Assembly: GCA_024663395.1 (NCBI GenBank)
Contig: JANFAH010000043.1
Coordinates: forward strand, 310,001 to 374,000
Direction of reading: 5' to 3'
Source of the DNA: Pisolithus tinctorius
Taxonomy: Eukaryota; Basidiomycota; Agaricomycetes; Boletales; Pisolithaceae
Length of the DNA: 64,000 nt
Shown: positions 34,898 to 46,614 of the stretch, piece after piece
How the letters are laid out: the number at the start of each line of letters is the position of its first letter
Position numbering within the stretch: position 1 is the first letter of the stretch
Notes under the pieces: generated by a model
What the model was told of the DNA's origin: nothing
The model's input: the letters and a program-made list of their open reading frames with translations, nothing else
Database searches by the model: none
Position numbers and translations under genes: made by a program

Positions 34898-36155
34898 ACT
34901 AAAAATTAATTGTGGTGGCTAATGAACGACCTAAAGATGCTTAGTTGATTGATTAAACATGTACACAGGGTTAGTATGCGACCTGCCAGTAGTAACGGGT
35001 ATGCAGTGTCGGAAATACACCTGAATACATGACTAATTTGAAGGATCTTCCCCAGGGGGGGAGGGGATTCTTTGATGGAAAATTGATGCATTTTTTGTGT
35101 TTGACATGCATTAGTTATTAAATGCGGTCGCAAAAATGGGAGACTTACTTTGCAAAAACAAAAGAAAAGAAAAGAACTGACATAATTGCTGCCGTCGCAA
35201 AAATGAGTGACTTACTTTGCGAAAAGAAAAGAAAAGAAAAGAACTGACATAATTGCCACCATCGCAGCAAGATACGCATCAGCAACGATGGTAATGGACC
35301 TGGATGTATATGGTTAACTGGAGCAGCTGTAGATTGTTCGACTCACATCAGATGCTTAAATCGATGACAGCTGCAGTATGAACTACCATCGATAGCAATC
35401 ATTCGAAGTTTAGGTTTCACATTGATGGTCGCATCACACTGTCATTGCAGACTACTATGAATATTCATCTAATTCTAGTTCTAGTTGCAAAGGCTACTAT
35501 CAATATTGATGTAAATCTAATTCTAATGCTACGGTGTCTAACACTAAAGTGGTGGGCTGCGAGCAAAGATGGTTAATAGAATGCCAAGTATTGAGAAGTG
35601 ATGACTTACCTGTAGGTGGTGGAAAGAGGGAAAAGGTGTTCATGAGAAAAGTCGTCATTGATATACTGAATGCAACTCATGATCACGTGGTAGCCGCAGC
35701 AAAGATCACCACTACTAAACACAAGCACGTGATCGTGAGTTGCATTCAGTATATCAACGACAACTTTTCTCATGAACACCTTTTCCCTCTTTCCACCACC
35801 TACAGGTAAGTTGTCACTTCTCAATACTTGGCATTCTATTAACCCTCTTCGCTCGCAGCCCATTAGCATTAGACACCGTAGCATTAGAATAATTAGAATT
35901 ATATCAGTATTGATAGTAGTATGTAGTATTTGCGAAGATGGTGTGATGCGACCGTCAACGAGTTAAACATTCGACATGAGCCGAATAATCTATAATACGA
36001 GTGTAGACAAAGATATAATAAAATTGCGTATGCGCATTCAATAAAGATAAGCACAGTGTACGCTGTTTACTTGGTTATCAATCTGACTACATACCCCTAG
36101 ACCATTCTTCCATCCTGTTGTCCACATCAAAAGACACCGCTAAAGTTCGCACATG
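34898..36155. repeat. Long fold-back repeat, copy 3, both arms
   Basis: Same symmetric structure and same loop (about 35690-35725) as copy 2. Many CpG sites of copy 2 read TpG or CpA here (for example GTCGTCGTTG becomes GTCGTCATTG, and ACGATCACGTG becomes ATGATCACGTG). The left arm carries an insertion with a tandem duplication (35126-35260) that copy 2 lacks. It shares the right end CCCCTAGACCATTCTTCC..GACACCG with copy 2. Confidence 0.85.
35126..35260 (+). repeat. Two-copy tandem repeat of about 66 bp
   Basis: The unit GTCGCAAAAATG...GACTTACTTTGC(A/G)AAAA followed by an AAAGAAAAGAACTGACATAATTGC tail is present twice side by side, with an extended GAAAA run. It lies inside fold-back copy 3. 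Confidence 0.75.
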
Positions 36156-36232
36156 TCAACTCTACGTCTCTTACTGACAAATTCGATCATTAAATCATTC
36201 TCCACAGTGGCCTTCCTATGATCTGCCTTTGG

Positions 36233-37626
36233 TCAGTCGGTATTAAGTTGATTGGATAGGCGGTAACTAACTGCAACATTGTAGGCGAGCTTCACCACAA
36301 AGGCAATGGTGAGTAGTTGCATTAAGAATTGTATTGTGGCACATATAGCCCCAAACAGGGCCTGCAACGAGCTTTCTTTCTTCCCTGGCTGCAATTGCAA
36401 ATCCCTCTTCGGCTTTTTCCAGACTGTTATCGTATTGTCTGCGTCATTATTGGAAGACGCCGCAACAATCCCTGTATGATCCTCTCCGTCGTATGTCTGG
36501 TACATGTGGGTGTAAGATGGTTTCTACATTTATGGGGATGCTCACCATAATTGTCTGTGTCCATGCTGTCCTTGAGTGCCGTAGCACCTGTCGCTTGGTT
36601 CCAGTATTCATTTCAAAGATATATACTAACCCATTATCAGATCCCCCAACGATCGTCATGCTGTCCTCCGTGAAGGCTACTTGTTTGGGGTACGTTTTTA
36701 GCGGTTTGGTATCGTATGTCCTTATGCAGCTTCCGTCATTCAGTCGATGTAGGCTAAATCCACTTATAGCGTTGTCTATGATGAATAAACTTCCCATCTT
36801 GTCGACACATGCAGAGCCCCTAAGTACAGGTCAGATCGATTGGTTTGCTGAGACTGAAGATCTCTCACTCATGTTGTCATTCCTGTAGACCTCATTTCGA
36901 CAACCATCCCATTGTCGCTTCGTAGAACATGGCTTGCAAAGGGCAATCTCATTAGATCTGTATTCACAAGTCTTGGGCCTATCGTCTTACATGTCTCCAT
37001 CATACATCCCGAAAACTATGATGTCGCAGCCTCGGAGGTACACAGCACACGGAATGGACGTCGTTAACTCAATGCTGAAGACATTTGACAGTTGATTCCT
37101 AGAATCTATTGTCCAGGTCTGAACTCATTTGTCCTGCATCATTACAACGATACGAGTTCCTGTGCCATTACCTGCATCCGAAGCAATGGCCATGATTTCA
37201 TGCCCCCCACTAATCCTCCTGGCAACTACTTCCTTGAATTTGACCACAGTATGTGGGCACTGCCTCCAGATCAGCAAGTAGCCCAGTCCTGTCCCGCAGC
37301 ACAAGGTTTCCTGTATACTGTCATTTTGTGTGAGCCAAGTAATAGTTGTAATGGGATCTTTGGGACTTCGCATCTGCAGAGGTTGGGGTAGCTGAACCTC
37401 TTTGCATAAGTCCCATACCCTCAGTCCATCGAAACCTGTTGGCTAATATGCATTGGATTTGAAATAACACTACTGAATTCCTACCTCCACTTGCCAACAG
37501 TGTTCCAGAGTTCGACACTGCTAGACAGAGGATCCGCATCCTGGTGCCCCCACAAGCTGGCACCCGAGTGTGTACTTCATCAGCAACTTGAGAATAGAGC
37601 TGAATATCATTGGGTAAATTGTTCAT
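36233..37626 (-). pseudogene. WD40-repeat protein with C-terminal membrane segment
   Basis: A minus-strand gene with several exons. WD40-type blades are recognisable: ILCLAVSNSGTLLASGGRN (about 37539-37483), TLCCGTGLGYLLIW (about 37317-37276), GTRIVVMMQDKWVQTWTI (about 37155-37102) and QVAFTEDSMTIVGGSDNGLVYIF (about 36695-36627). A short linker then leads to a hydrophobic segment near the C-terminus (TIQFLMQLLTIAFVVKLAYNV, about 36334-36272). A beta-propeller scaffold tethered to a membrane is the simplest reading. Exon joins between 36830 and 37100 are not resolved, and a stop (after FGMYDGDM, about 37000) may be a lesion, so functionality is uncertain. I recall this WD40 family as multi-copy in mushroom genomes. 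Confidence 0.55.
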
Positions 37627-38500
37627 CGGTAAGGCAAAGTCGTTGTCAATGTAAATACATCATATCTGTTATTGTCTAACAGCTAATTCACATAATGTTG
37701 TAAAGGCATAACCTGAGTGTTGCTAATGCGACAATTTTATTATTATTGTGCCCTCACGACGGTGCCTACCATGGCTAATGGAGGTGCATTTCCTCCTGAC
37801 TATGACCATTATGATGTTGCCTATTATTTCAGGTGAGGTTTAATTGTAGGAAGAATGCCCGATCTGATTTTAATAAGGTGAACAAAAAGCTCAACTTGAA
37901 ATAATGAAGTGGCACAACTAAATTACTACCATAACTACAATAGTAGATGCCTGTAATGACAATGGAGGTGCATTTGCCTGGCTGTGCTGGAGACTGATCA
38001 GATCTTTTCTTTTGAGTGATTACCTCCTCCAGACCTGTTCTGTTCACCTGGGGCAATTATTGGCGATAGGCCCATACCTCTGCATGCATGTATGTGAGCA
38101 TGCCTGTGATATCGACTTATTTCCCATATGGCAATGTGCCCACATTTGACTGCCCCATTTTTGTCTGCTTTTGTTTGCCTAGTGCTGAACTCATTTTTTC
38201 CCTCTAACCTCATTCCAGATGTGCACTACATGTTGCTGTACTCTGTCATCGTGTCTGCTGATCCCTGACCATGGACTGCTTTTGTTCCATGTGACTTTCT
38301 ATTGTCTTTCCTTTTTTTTTTTGTTAGGGACTCATGGCACTGATCGCCTCCGATTTAACCCTCTAGGTCTCCAGTCACACTGCAATTACTAACTCTAACC
38401 CATTTTCAATGCCAGGTGCATTTGGTATCCTGTACATGTATGCATTGGATTCCACAATGATAACTAACTGCAGCTACTAGGAGGAGAAAGCACACAAACC
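37627..38500. other. Intergenic, CpG-poor, no gene seen
   Basis: AT- and T-rich spacer with a 10-base T run near 38318. No frame with family features. Confidence 0.5.
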
Positions 38501-38559
38501 GTTGATAGCAACATGGTCGCTTTTTGATGACGATAATGACAACGACTTCTGTTTGCAGA

Positions 38560-41380
38560 TGGAAACCAGCAGCAATGCATCCGTCGAAGAACAGCTTACC
38601 ATCGGGCACAGTGAGGATGATGGCAATGGCATGTCCATTGCCAACTTGCGTACAGACACTAGTTACAATGTGTCCTCCACAGACCAGCTTGCTGCAAGAT
38701 GTACCATGCCAAAACCAGCAGAGCGCAACACCACTGCTGGTGTCACCCCTAAACATGAGCCCCCGCATGCCTCAGCTTCCACCACACATACCGTGACCAC
38801 TACATCAGCACATCACAAGCGATGCAACAAGGGTGACGAACCATGGCCTATTGCGAAAGTGTCGTAACAGAGAACTAGATTACTCCTACTCACTTCAGTC
38901 AGCAACTCCGGGGAATGGGAGCAGAATTGAACCACCTGAAGGCCAAGTTATGTCTGAAAGGGTCAGGTGAGTAGCCAACTCTAACCTACTACTTGTCACT
39001 GGGGCTGATGGACTATCATGAACATGCCAGTGCGAACTTGCCACCCTTGAGAAGACTACACAAAACAGCCTTCTCACCGCAAAGAATGAGTTTGATTTGC
39101 AGAAGAAAGTTCTATCTGATATGCGTACTTTGCTTGCTACTCAAGAACAAGAGCTCTGCAGACTCCGGCATGAAATTCAGGTCAGCCATCACATATCACT
39201 GTCTTGGACTGTATTCATGTGAACCAAGGAGCATCACCAAGAGTGCAGTGTTTTGCAAAACCTCCAAGAAGAGGTTCAGGTGAGAAGTGCATAGCTTTAC
39301 TTAGTATCATACTCATGTGTTCGAAAGGAAAACCACAGACAGCAGGAAACTCTTCTTAAATCTCATGACTGGGCACTTACCATGCTCAGAGATGAAATTC
39401 AGGTATGCCATCCTCAGTGCTCTGTCAGGCCATTGCTCAATGAATGAAGGAACAACACTGTCAGCATGATACCTTACTGGCAGCTCAAAAGGAGGAGTTT
39501 TTGAGGTTCCGAAATGAACTGCAGGTGAGTCGTCATGGATCACTATACACTCCTGACAGTTTACATCACACTGAAGGAACGTGATCAACTACAGGAAATC
39601 GAGATAGTGCAACATACTGCTGCTATGGAAGAGCACTTGCGAATCAGAACTGAAGAAGGTTGGCGATGATGTGGTGACGCGCTGCCAAGCAGAGAAAGAG
39701 AGGGAATTAGCAGCAATGGTTCAACACAATATGTGACATAGACATGTAAGTGAACAAACTATGTAGTTTGTTGGGCAATGCTGACTGCCCTCAGACAATT
39801 CAAACAGCATCTCAAGCTGAACCAGCATGCTTTCCAGCTGAATCTGAGTCTCCTACCTGCCAGGACAACCAGCCACAAACACCACGACAAGCTGTCCACT
39901 GCACCACTGCCCCAGCATGCACGAACTCCATATTTGGACGCTATCAAGAAGATCAAACGAACCCGAGCAGCTTCATGAAGAACCCGCCTCATCAGCATGT
40001 CTCATGAGGTAAGTAAGGAAATATACGACTTGATATGAATATCTCACGATCAATAGCCTATTGACAATGAAGAGTTCTGATCTACTGCTTCAGAACCTGA
40101 GGTATCACAAGCAAACAACAGTGATTCTGTATCAATGGTGGAGGTGATTGCCAAGGGGGTTGAAGCTGTGCTTTGGAAAGTACTTGGTGATGGTGCTATC
40201 ACTATGCCACGAACAGGGCAGTCACGGCGGTCACCTCGAAAACAAAAGGAGGTGGATAAAGAAGTGGAGATAGAGAAGGCTACAGAGCCACGAGGACATC
40301 ATGATCTTATACTGGTAAGTGACATTGCTAATTCTGTTCATGTGCTAAACCAGCTGTGATAGAGTGAAGTCCAGTCGCTTCTTCAAGGAAAAACTCAAAA
40401 TAAGTCAGGACCATGAATTTATTTTGAACGAAATGGCCCCCCCCTGATGATGTCCATGCATACAAACACGAAGATGGTCCACCACCCGACATGGACTCAC
40501 CAACTTTCGATCTCACAGCAGGGCTATTCCTTGCCGTGGAATTCTTTCATCATCGAACCACCTTCTTGACAAATTTCAGAGACGAGGCAATGAAGAACAC
40601 TGGCCTGTAATGAAGTCCAATGATTACATGTTGGAAATCCTACGTGAATGCTACAGACGTCTATGCATGACATAGCAGAAAGCTCAGCCATGTATTACAA
40701 CAAAGGGCACAGTAGAAACTTCTGCTGAGATTGAAGAACGCTTGGTAGTGGAACGAACCCTGGGTACTCAAAGAGGGCAGACAGACCACACGACGATGAA
40801 ATGTAGGGCATTAATTTTGCTGTTTCATACCAGTAACTCAACCTGTTTTAGAAATATCAGCATCGATGTGCTGTTCTCGAACATATGGTTGCTCTCAAGA
40901 AAGACTCCACGAATGGCGAAGGTGATCTCCAGTGCTTGGCAATGGCTCCTGCAGCTGATCCACACACTGGGCGAGCATGGGATGAGTTCCGAGGACAGCG
41001 ACATTGACAACAATGTCATGACTATCCTCCGAGTTAAGAATATGGCATGGCGATGCAGTATCGAACGGGAACTTGATATTATTGACCTCCAGAGACTTGT
41101 CGACAATGATGTTTTTGCACCCCAAGGATCAAAGCCTATCCAGAGGTTTCATGCACCTGGAAACCCCCAAAGTCTGCACACTCCAGTCCCGGGCTTACCA
41201 CAGTCTATCTATGATTCCATTTGGCTTGCTGGGCTTACTCACCGTGAATGGGACTGCCTGAAAGTATCAGAGGAACCTGTTTCCATGGATGGAGATAGCC
41301 ATTGCCTGATACTAGATACCCAATGTAGTGTGTGTACTGTACGTATAGATACTAAGAACATCTACTGTGAAAATGGATGA
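38560..41380 (+). pseudogene. Coiled-coil hypothetical protein of an expanded basidiomycete family (decaying)
   Basis: Plus-strand, many small exons. The first exon (METSSNASVEEQL, from 38560) codes for a Ser/Thr-rich segment. Then come short exons of heptad-like coiled coil, each ending in Gln before a GT donor (LCRLRHEIQ, LQNLQEEVQ, LTMLRDEIQ; about 39050-39400). A basic segment follows (RSRRSPRKQKEVDKEVEIEK near 40210-40280). A C-terminal domain covers about 40460-41310 (DGPPPD, TFDLT, then GMSSEDSDIDN, ILRVKNMAWR, ELDIIDLQR, DVFAPQGSKP). I recall this C-terminal domain from multi-copy agaricomycete hypothetical proteins of unknown role. Several joins need lost frames or stops. The ORF ends within the right terminal repeat of the CACTA element. 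Confidence 0.5.
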
Positions 41381-41832
41381 TCACACTAGGCGATCGTTGT
41401 GCGACCACAGGGTGATCATTGGGCGACTGAACAGGTGACTGTCGGGGCAATTAGTACAGGCCATGGCAAAACTTCAAGTGTAGGCACTGTGTAGGAACAC
41501 TAATTCTAGACTTGAAGTAAAATTTGTTACTGGAATTTTGGCAGTACTTCGTGTATTGTCAGTTATGCAAATTAGGACAAAACTTAAAGTTTCACCCTGC
41601 ACTGCACGTGTTGACATAACTTCCTATCTTGGACAACATCTGCTATTCAACCATACTTATTGTTTACACAATGATTAGATGTTCGCTCTGACTTCAAACC
41701 TGAGCAAATGTGTAGAAAAGGATCTAAACTTCAAGTATGGATTTTTTCAGTATGCCATCACAAACTCTAAGTGTGAGATTGACATATTGTATTACATATA
41801 ACAGGGTACTATATAGTGGAAAACTCGCTGTG
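41375..41832 (-). repeat. Right terminal inverted repeat of the giant CACTA element
   Basis: Inverse of 18665-19119, with only a few differences over 455 bp. Most are CpG in the left copy against TpG/CpA here (CACGTTT/CACATTT, CCACGGCCC/CCATGGCCT, ATCGCCC/ATTGCCC), plus a few single-base insertions. Followed by ATT (41833-41835). Confidence 0.85.
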
Positions 41833-41835
41833 ATT

Positions 41836-42078
41836 GCTAACTTACGTGGTCTGGATCAACCGGGGGCGACAACATTCACTTCATTATTCGATGAATTCCC
41901 AAACCATGCGCAGCAACGACCTAGCTATCCAAATGTGAGTGTACGACATGCCCTCCACTAAAATGTTGGTACAGGTATTTAATGCGAGATTCATTAAACG
42001 ATGTCAGTGAAAAGTCGTTTCGTGTATCTAAGGTGACAAGCAATTAGGCGAAAAGCGGCCAAACACCGGGGAACAAAC
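41836..42078. other. Flank of the CACTA element, 3' of IMPDH
   Basis: An open frame crosses out of the terminal repeat (IANLRGLDQPGATTFTSLF.. to about 41934, then a possible GTGAGT donor). It might be the end of a gene disrupted by the insertion, but the left flank (18532-18664) offers no clear partner. Also holds the 3' end of the IMPDH gene. Confidence 0.3.
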
Positions 42079-43881
42079 TTACGAATGCAGCCCGTGCACT
42101 CCACCCTCAACCTGAGCACTGGCAGTACGAAGCTCAAACCGGACTAAGCCATCCCGGACACCCTTCCTGAGGTTCTCCACACTCCTCACGCCAATATCCT
42201 GAAGACTATGTTGTAATCCCGTGTACAAGTACGGCACGAACGCTTTAACGCTGCCCTTGTCTTGCACATCGCCCGAGACACCCTGCGCGACTTTGACAGC
42301 CGAGCTCTCGGAAAAGTAGCGAGTCGTCGCTGCATTCTCGTGTGGAGTGCCCTTGGGGTATGGCGCGTTCTTCGAGGATCCAGGCCTACCGTTAGCCTGC
42401 GTAGACGGATCGAACTTCCCAGCTTCCATAGCCTCCAAACTACCCATACCTCTGTACGCCTTAACACGCTTCCCATCGTGGTAAAAATACTCGCCAGGGG
42501 CTTCCGCCGTGCCCGCAAGCAACCCGCCCATCATGACAGCACTCGCGCCCAGCGCGAGTGCCTTGACAACATGTCCCACGTTGCCAATACCGCCGTCAGC
42601 AATGACCGGAACGCCAAACTTGTTCGCGAACTCGGCAACCGCATACACGGCAGTAGCCTGTGGACGGCCGACTGCCATGACCTCCTGCGTGATACATATA
42701 GATCCACTTCCCATGCCGACACGGAGACCATCTGCACCAGCAGCGATGAGGTTGGCAGCTTGTTCGCGGGTGACGACATTTCCAGCAATGACCTCAAGTT
42801 TGGGAAATGTTTGCTTGACCCACTGGATCATCTCCAGCTGGTAGATAGAGTTACCTTGCGAAGAGTCAAGAACAACGATATCAAGGCCGGCCTCAACCAG
42901 AAGACGGAGCCGTTCTCGATCATTGGGACGAGTACCAACAGCAGCAGCAGCGTACAGCTGCTTACTTTCAGGATTTTTACTCGACAATGGGTAGTTTTGA
43001 TTCTTCAGAAGGTCAGAACGGGCAAGGAGGGATGTTAGGCGACCTTGATCGTCAACAATCGGGAGTTTTCCTTTTTTACAACTACGGAGAAGGATGTTCG
43101 CTTCGTTCAGGGTGACGCCCTGCGGAGCCGTTACGAGATCGGTGGTCATAATTTCGTGCAAAACAGTGCCTGGAGACTCGAACTGAATATCACGAGAAGT
43201 GACTATGCCGAGCAGCTTTCCCCCCAATGATCCGGAATCTAGAAATGAAATGTGTCAAAAAATGAAGTAATTTAAAAAAAAAAGTTGGATAAGAGTCAGA
43301 AAGCCATGCATGATTTCGAAGTTTCCGCAGATCACGGACGTGGTCCGTTAACTCGGCAGAACGAAGGTTTACAAGTACTCATCATAAACTGTAATCGAGG
43401 AGATAGAATACTCACCAGTGATGGGAATACCACAGAACCCCAGCCGAGCCTTGATATCTAAGACGTCAGCAACAGTATGGGTGGGGGACAAGACGACTGG
43501 GTCAGTGATGAAACCGTTCTCATGTCTCTTCACCGCTCGGATCATGGCCGCTTGGTTTTCAGCGGATTGATTATGATGGATAACACCGATGCCCCCCAAG
43601 AGCGCGAGACTAATCGCCATTTCGGTCCCTGTGACGGTATCCATTGGGCTACTCATGAACGGTGTCTTGAGAACGACGTTGCGAGTGATCCTGGTTTCAG
43701 TTATCACGTCCGATGCAGGGAAGTCGATCTTGCCAGGCAGTAACAGAAAATCATTGTAAGTAAGACCGCCGTGGAGACGGGAGTTCATCAGCTCCTCGAC
43801 GGACAAGCCATCGGAGGACGCGTACGTCTGCAGATGAGCAACCGCGTCAGCCGGGTCAAGAAATTTTGAAGAGGTGGGCAT
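42079..43881 (-). CDS. IMD: Inosine-5'-monophosphate dehydrogenase
   Basis: Converts IMP to XMP with NAD+, the rate-limiting step of GMP synthesis; cytosolic tetramer. Exon 1 is 43881-43416 and exon 2 is 43238-42079, joined through Asp (ACT-G|AT) to give 541 residues, as usual for fungal enzymes. ATG 43881 gives [14 protein letters not shown]. The N-terminal barrel part is seen in [12 protein letters not shown] and [14 protein letters not shown] pair lies in residues about 120-235 ([35 protein letters not shown]). The IMP loop with the catalytic Cys is [12 protein letters not shown]. Other landmarks are [20 protein letters not shown] and the flap region [12 protein letters not shown]. The C-terminal [19 protein letters not shown] is complete. 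CpG-rich and intact; probably the housekeeping gene, just outside the CACTA element's right end. Confidence 0.97.
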
Positions 43882-44918
43882 TTTAGCCAGTGGGAAACAG
43901 AAAAACTTGGCATCTTTTATAGCGTATTTGAAGCGGAGATTTAAAACGTCATAATAGCCGAATAGTAGGAAATGAATAAAAAATAGAGTGTGGTCACTAT
44001 GTAAACGATGGCATGGTAAATATGTATCGCAGCAGTCTTGCCTGGTTTTGCGTGCTTTAGACGTCCAGATGACGAACGGACAACGGAAGTAAGTGCATAG
44101 TGTCATACGATGATCAAGCGTGTGTTGGCGTAAGCAGGTGTCATCCTCCGCCAACACCCAGCCTCAGGTGGATGCGCGCGCACCTTTCCATTGGCTTCTC
44201 GGACATTGTGGAAGCCGTCCAGAGACATCTTGGGACACGGTCTCCAGAGAGGTCGCCATGGAAGTTGTGGTGCGTACTCACTTCGGAACTTTTTGTTCCA
44301 TACCTCGTACACTTGCATCTGCGGAGCAGCAAGGGCAGATGACGCGCCCCAAACCCGGAACTGGGTATCCTGCCTCCATTTACCGTCATGTAGCATGAAA
44401 CTTCACCTCAAAGATCACAAGGGAAGTTACGTAAAAACGACCGAAGATAGTGCAGGCGACGACATTCTGTCTCTCGCTCACGAATCTGCAGTTGAAGATA
44501 TATCTTTGCTCATTAATGTGCCATGTAGGGTGTCATTCCTGGAGGAAGTGAGACGTTGCCCTGTCGCGTACGGCTTACCTACATCATCAAATGTGTACTG
44601 TATGTGCTACACATTTGTAATGAACACCCCTTCCACAGAAGGGTCACCCACGACTCCTTGGAACATAGGAATTGGACCAACGACAAGCATGGTACGCCTA
44701 CCACTAGAAGTTCATTGTCTCCATGGCGCGCCCGCGTGTGGATAACTCCGCTGCCATTCAGACGTGCTGCGTCTTATGTTTTGGCCAGGCCGGTAAATCC
44801 CCGTGAATCTCCCGTTCTTTGGTCATCTCTCATGGAATAACGCAAAAGGATAGTAGAGAATTTACATATTGTTGATTACGAGGTGAGCTACTTGAGGCGC
44901 CGGAACTTATCATGAATA
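43882..44918. other. Region between IMPDH and the next gene; possible small ORF
   Basis: It holds the IMPDH promoter/leader. A 97-codon frame on the minus strand (44103-44396, starting MLHDGKWRQDTQFRVWG) and a 184-codon frame on the plus strand (44191-44745) overlap. Neither shows a known domain, so I do not call either as a gene. Confidence 0.35.
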
Positions 44919-46021
44919 GTGCATACGCAGATCGAACATATCCTCCAGCTGCTGTCATCGTTGACGTCACTCCCAGGCACTCCGGTAGCGTCCCCGTCGG
45001 CAGGTATGACTTTACTACCCAACAATCCTCCAAGTGTAGAGTCGCAGCCGCCTTCTCCTTCGTTGAGTGCTTCCCCCTTGCCGATGCAGAAGGGAACGGG
45101 GACAGCACCTCCGAGCCCATCACTCCCTGGACTGGTGCAACCATCGCTTCCGTGTCTTCTGCCTACACCCTCTACATCATCGTATCCGTCATCTCTGAAC
45201 GTACTCGTCTCAACGACTCATCCGCCCCGATCTTCACGTCGCCGTGCGTCCCACTTAGTTCCTCTTGTCGAGTATGATTCACCGTTGCTCTCACCCTCCA
45301 CCTTTCTCTTCCCGTTCACTGGCGTTCTCAGACGGTGGAGTGGACACACACAACCTTCATCACTAACGTCGCACGTCTTCACCTGCATGCTCAGAGAGCA
45401 TCACCTCATCCGCCAGAATGCGGAGTGGAATGGATGCGTTAGCTTGTCTAGAAGGTAGGAGAAGATGGGGATTGCGGAGCCGCGGGCGCGGAGATTGAGT
45501 ATGAACGACGGCGAGGCTGAAGAGGGCTACGGCGAGAGTTACCCACAGGATATAATTGTTACTCGCCCTGGCGGCGAGGAGATGCGGCCTCCGCCGACCA
45601 TTTATGTTGAAAACGTGGGCTCGATGGGGGACGTCAAGGACGAAGAAGCTGAGGAAGCACAGAGGCCCCCCAATTCTTCGCGTTTCTTCGCGAGCAACAA
45701 AAGTACGGCCTGGACAGATGATAATCAGCGTACCGGGAAACGATTCTCGCCCTCACCTGCACGGTCAGTGCCTTTATTTTTGCCCGGGACGACGCTCGCT
45801 GTTGAGCCTTCTGCGTCTGCGAACAGTTCGTCACTTCCCACCCTATCCACCTCGCCCCAGCTGCATCTTCACCTCTAGGCAATGTTGTTGGAGCTTCACC
45901 TACCTCCACAACCTTGTCTCGCAGACGCAAACGACGGAGTACGCTTGAATCGTGGTTTCCTCTGGGTAATTTCATCGATCTAAAGGCTGATTCGGACGAG
46001 CGCACGCCTTCGTGGAAATAG
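44919..46021 (+). CDS. Ser/Pro-rich hypothetical protein, exon structure uncertain
   Basis: Probable plus-strand gene. The frame from ATG 44919 is open for 179 codons with a Ser/Pro-rich composition and a short basic patch (RSSRRRASHLVPLVEYDSPLL). A second frame from 45465 codes for an acidic stretch (MNDGEAEEGYGESY). A third frame near 45890-46021 ends in SRRRKRRSTLESWFPLG then NFIDLKADSDERTPSWK and TAG. The three segments have coding-like composition but I could not find one consistent set of splice sites, so the limits are approximate. The basic cluster near the C-terminus could be a nuclear signal. Family unknown. Confidence 0.4.
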
Positions 46022-46614
46022 AGAGTTTTATTGAGATTAGTGTTACCTGATTCTATATCCCCCTTGCAACACGGTATGATTTGTCCCTTATTGTGCGTAT
46101 GCTATCCAGCTATCTTACTCACTTTGCTTAGACTGGGTTACATGGGATGTATCCCAATTCCTCCGACCCCTTCCATTGACTCTTGATTTCCTTAGACACT
46201 TCTAAGTGTGGTTCCTTACGGATTACTCTGCCGAACATTAGTGTTAGGCTCCAAAATCAGATGCTAATTTCTCGTTCTCTTTCTCTTTCTTTCACTGTTC
46301 ACCACTTTTACATATGATCTCCTGCAATCTCTAAGATGTCCAATTCTATCTTTCCTCACGATACGCTAATCATGACCACAGATGCTCGAGTAGACTGAAG
46401 AATGTAATAGTAGTGTCAGTTTGACACAACCATTTTCCGAATTGGAATGTGTACTCTTTGTGTCAGAAAAAGCCGTCATCACAGCGCTCAATTGTGCTTA
46501 GTTATCGATAGGCGCCTTGATTTCGATCAGCAACATTCCGCTCGTCCATCTTCATTTCGAACCGTAGACCTACTGCTCCTGCGACGTTCCAAGAACTTTG
46601 ACTTTTCATTATTC
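46022..46614. other. Intergenic region before the GTPase gene
   Basis: Holds a TTCTCTTTCTCTTTCTTTC pyrimidine tract (46276-46295), typical of basidiomycete promoter or leader regions. No separate gene seen. Confidence 0.45.

Larger units (their letters stand above)
18665..41832. mobile_element. Giant CACTA (EnSpm)-type DNA transposon, ~23.2 kb, with cargo genes
   Basis: The ends are near-identical inverted repeats of 455-458 bp beginning CACAGCGAGTTTTCCACTAT. The triplet ATT directly flanks both ends (18662-18664 and 41833-41835), as expected for the 3-bp duplication of CACTA transposons. The inner sequence includes a Tnp2-type transposase gene (19235-23056) and a probable second transposon gene (24478-25416). 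Further inside are Spt5-like, F-box, WD40 and coiled-coil genes, and three fold-back repeats. Typical CACTA elements are several to about 15 kb, so this would be a very large one. Alternative: two smaller related elements whose outer ends face each other by chance, but the matching triplet and the age of the ends argue for one unit. The flanking bases beyond ATT also look partly alike (AGCATT / AGCAAT), so the exact end could be a few bases further out. Confidence 0.7.

Noticed and set aside
18679..41818. CACTATATAG inside the termini as the true transposon ends
   Set aside because: Homology of the two ends runs 14 bp further out to CACAGCGAG, where the ATT triplet matches on both sides; at CACTATATAG the flanks (TTC/GAA) are inverted, not duplicated.
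42262..43038. Plus-strand 258-codon ORF inside IMPDH
   Set aside because: Antisense shadow of a strongly conserved enzyme gene.
42079..43881. IMPDH as a self-resistance gene of a mycophenolate-like cluster
   Set aside because: No polyketide synthase or prenyltransferase nearby, and it is 28 kb from the P450/GMC pair beyond a transposon; a housekeeping role is simpler.
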